Positions 7,561 through 10,123 of a stretch of 10,123 nucleotides of DNA are shown here, in pieces. The stretch lies in the NCBI GenBank assembly GCA_018398765.1, contig JAHBMJ010003561.1, positions 1-10,123 of the forward strand, written 5' to 3'. Source of the DNA: Chromera velia (Eukaryota > Sar > Chromeraceae). Both the position numbers and the translations under genes were made by a program. The notes beneath the pieces are model-generated. The model was given only the letters and a program-made list of their open reading frames with translations, was not told where the DNA came from and made no database searches. The number at the start of each line of letters is the position of its first letter. Position 1 is the first letter of the stretch.

Positions 7561-7891
7561 TTTCCTCAATCGAGTCCGGCAAAGAGCACAAGAGGAAGAA
7601 GATCTTCCTTCTGGAAAGGATACAAGCTGCAGGAAGAGCAAACAATGCTGGTCTTGTTGGTCGGTAACGCTTTGGTGGGAGTGTTTCGAGCAAGGTCAAT
7701 GAAGCAAAACAGTGTTACTTGGGGAACGGACGAAAACCGGACATATAGACACGACACTCCAGAAAGAGTTCCGGCCAGCTCGTGTGTCTCTTCCCCCTAC
7801 CTCCCCCCACCGTGTACCGTTTGCTGTCATGTCTCGATTTCCTCTTCCATTCTTTGTCCATCCTTTTTTCACCACACAATCTGATCCGGTG

Positions 7892-7932
7892 ACTTAGCGG
7901 GTAGGCCCTCGTCTAGAAGAGGATCGCTAAGT
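7892..7932. repeat. Imperfect stem-loop
   Basis: ACTTAGCG (7892-7899) pairs with CGCTAAGT (7925-7932). Inside, CCTC pairs with GAGG around TCTAGA. The outline loosely recalls a tRNA arm, but there is no acceptor stem or T-loop motif, so it is listed only as an inverted repeat. Confidence 0.6.
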
Positions 7933-8102
7933 GAAGAGGAAGACGATGCAAGACCGAGAAAGAGAGGGAAAGGGAGAACACTCACCGGAAACATCGAAAA
8001 ATTGAAGTGGTACACATGGAGTTGCCTTCAATTTTCCCTGCATGTGCACAAACCCACACGCAATTTGCTACAGAACAAAAGCGTTGATCAAGTCAAAACT
8101 AT

Positions 8103-8129
8103 CTGTCTGTCTGTCTGTCTGTCTGTCTG
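8103..8129. repeat. (CTGT)n tetranucleotide microsatellite
   Basis: Six full CTGT units plus CTG, uninterrupted. C/T/G-rich flanks continue to about 8180. Confidence 0.95.
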
Positions 8130-8682
8130 GTTAGCTGGCTGTCTCTCTCCGATTCTGCCCCTCTCGATTTGTCTCTTCATGTCAAGCTGGCTTGATTCAA
8201 CTCTGTTTGGAGGTTTCCTGTTGATGACGTGGAGAACCCAAACAAAATGAGGAGACAGATACAGAGCCTCGATCGATTACGCACCGACCCGCTTGATGAG
8301 ACAGAAGAGAAGCCAGGCCACCCCGAAAGAGGAACGCAGGGCGGCCAAGTCAGAGACTCCCTGCAAGTAAAAGAGATGACAAAAAAAAGAGGCGGGGGAG
8401 TCGGAGTGTCCGAGAGCGAAGAACGAAGGGTGTCTTTGCAGAAAAGGCCAGCGTTCGAGTCAGGTTGCGTGTATGAGGCACATGCAAAACAAAAAGCGGT
8501 GCACACAATGCGACTCGCTGGCGCGTATGCTTTGTCTCTTTTTGGACTTTTCTGGTTGAAGTTGTTGCGTCAACCGTCTAGCTGTTACATCAAATTCGAA
8601 TCCCCATCCAGGCTTTCTGCTTGAGAGTTCCCGCTTACTCGCTGCCTTGCGGATTTTCCAGTGCAGCAGCTCGTGTGCTGAC

Positions 8683-8759
8683 CTGTGACGATAGTGGGGC
8701 GTGGTCAAAGAGCTTGCAAAGGACGGCCTCGGCGTCCAGAAGAGGCGTCTCCCTTTGCT
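8683..8759 (-). CDS. Candidate internal exon of an unknown protein
   Basis: On the minus strand a 77-nt segment is bounded by a good acceptor (GGTTCTGCAG before 8759) and a good donor (CAG|GTCAGC at 8682). A branch-point-like TACTAAT lies at 8791-8785, about 25 nt upstream of the acceptor AG. In one frame it encodes Q-R-E-T-P-L-L-D-A-E-A-V-L-C-K-L-F-D-H-A-P-L-S-S-Q, an amphipathic helix-like stretch entered in phase 1 and left in phase 0. No family is recognised and no neighbouring exon was identified. The plus strand also carries a donor-like GTATGT at 8775, so the strand is not certain. Confidence 0.25.
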
Positions 8760-8775
8760 CTGCAGAACCAGAGGG

Positions 8776-8795
8776 TATGTACATATTAGTACATA
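8776..8795. repeat. Short palindrome with branch-site-like core
   Basis: TATGTAC (8776-8782) and GTACATA (8789-8795) form a 7-bp stem around ATATTA. On the minus strand the right half contains TACTAAT, close to the yeast-type intron branch consensus. Confidence 0.5.
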
Positions 8796-8799
8796 TATG

Positions 8800-10123
8800 C
8801 AGGGAAAGCAGTTGGATGCGGCCCTCCAAGAGACTCATGGCTGCTCTTGACATCACGTTGGCAGAGTTCAAGAGGGTGTAAGCGCTTCTGGAGAGGCAGC
8901 ATTCAGGAACAAGAGCACGCAAGAGTGAGTCGGCTTACGCATGCACGTTGGTTTGTTTTGCTTTGTTGCAGTTATATGCTACATGTTGCGTATGCTTGTA
9001 CAGGTAGGGACAGTGAATCATTTCCTTTGTCCCGAATATGCATTACATAAGAAAATCAGGCAACATAAAAAAGATAGAAGGCTGGCAGGCTGCAGTCTGG
9101 TCTGCAGTTCATCGGAAGGGAACACGAAGTCAGGTCAGTCACTCTACTCACACATGGACCCAAACACATGTATTTGCGCAAATCATGGCTGATGAACGTG
9201 AAACGTCTGTCGAACTGTTATTGGCGTCTCGAAAAGATATGGGAAAAAACTGCAATGACAGGGAGTGAACAAAAACCGGAGCAGAATACAACTAAATAGA
9301 CGTCAAGTAACGCATGGATATGCGGCATAACAGTTCAGACCACGTCTCCCCTAACCCTTCACGGAGCCACTCTCACCGATTCTCTTACCGCTCCCATGCA
9401 TGTTGTGCAGATCTCTGTTAGGTGACAGTGAGATTGGTCTGGAGTCCCAACCGGATGTGTGGAGGGAGTGTATTGCGGACGAGAGTGGCAAAATCAGTGG
9501 TGCAAAGCCGACTACGAGACTTTCCAGACATCCAGCGCAAGCACGCGACTCTCCCAACGACCAACAAGTGGGAACAAGACAGAGAGAGCACACGAAGGGA
9601 ATATCGAATGAGGCTGTAGTTCTGGCAGTCACTGTGTAGTGTAAGTCACCAGGTAGCTGTATGTAACAGTTCTGAATTCCCTTCACAGGCTCGAGATCTC
9701 ATGCATGCATGCAATAGGTAATCCAACTAATGAAGAGTCAAATGTATGGCAGCTGCACTAGCAAAAAAAATGACCCCCATTTTTGAAGGGCATCTTGGCT
9801 GTGGACTTTGTCTCTATTCTTTTCTATTATGGTGGTCTCAGTATAAGCACTCTAATGGTGGACCCGCTTGCAGTCACCAGGCAGGCAGTCAGAGAAAAGA
9901 GAGCTCTGCAAGGAAGGGGGTTGCATATACAGAGAAGAAGGCAAAAAAGTGAAATCTGCATTGCATTCTTCCTCCCCTCTGCTTCTTTCTACACATGCTT
10001 TTGCTACCAGAGTAACCAAAACAGCCGTATTTTGACCTCAAACCTGTCGGGTAATCTTTGCAAAATATAGGGGATCTTCAATCAAGTATCCAATTTTCAA
10101 GATGTCCACTCTCCAGAAGACGA
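8800..10123. other. No recognisable gene
   Basis: Several short frames (65-111 codons) overlap on both strands without domains. The frame at 9783-10070 (plus) begins with a hydrophobic stretch followed by a basic stretch, but it lies over a pyrimidine-rich segment ending in CTCAG (near 9841) that looks more like an intron end. A 13-nt ATGC palindromic repeat lies at 9700-9712. Confidence 0.35.

Larger units (their letters stand above)
7561..8682. other. No recognisable gene
   Basis: Overlapping frames of 80-150 codons occur on both strands, but none shows a family motif and they compete with one another. The stretch contains a short inverted repeat (7892-7932) and a CTGT microsatellite (8103-8129). 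Confidence 0.4.

Noticed and set aside
7238-7699. 153-codon minus-strand frame
   Set aside because: It has no family motif, scattered Cys/His/Phe composition and competing frames on the plus strand; it is likely chance.
7880-7935. tRNA-like fold
   Set aside because: There is no 7-bp acceptor stem, no TTC-containing T loop and no proper 5-bp/7-nt anticodon arm.
8103-8129. CRISPR-like or regulatory array
   Set aside because: This is a plain CTGT microsatellite without spacers.

Overview
This window looks like nuclear DNA from a protist with introns, most likely an alveolate alga of the chromerid type (Chromera velia-like). The evidence is a ribonuclease-inhibitor-type leucine-rich repeat (LRR) protein split by a phase-1 spliceosomal intron, a WD40-like exon bounded by GT/AG signals, many simple repeats, long non-coding stretches and a eukaryotic hAT-type DNA transposon. 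There are no bacterial operons, Shine-Dalgarno sites, rRNA, tRNA or CRISPR. The chromerid assignment is an inference from LRR style and gene architecture, not a proof.

Layout. 1-840: non-coding, probably intronic, with a 96-nt uninterrupted pyrimidine run (429-524). 841-1134: a plus-strand exon with a WD40-like repeat; its gene is otherwise not visible. 1135-1842: no recognisable gene. 1843-3740: a complete non-autonomous or decayed hAT-like transposon of 1,882 bp (1851-3732), with inverted ends rich in GTATCG/CGATAC units and an 8-bp target duplication, TTCAATCC, on both sides. 3741-4620: a strikingly AT-rich island holding two back-to-back GC-rich hairpins (4042-4119). 4741-6686 on the minus strand: the 3' part of a large LRR gene, with a 78-nt exon (6686-6609), a 279-nt intron whose polypyrimidine tract is a (CT)15 microsatellite, and a 1,589-nt terminal exon (6329-4741). 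6687-10123: mostly non-coding or unresolved, with simple repeats, hairpins and one weak candidate exon (8759-8683, minus).

The WD40 exon and the LRR gene lie on opposite strands, running towards each other, with the transposon and the AT-rich island between their 3' sides. Both encode protein-interaction scaffolds, but nothing in the sequence links their functions. The 5' exons of both genes were not identified; those of the LRR gene lie beyond 6686, inside or outside the window.
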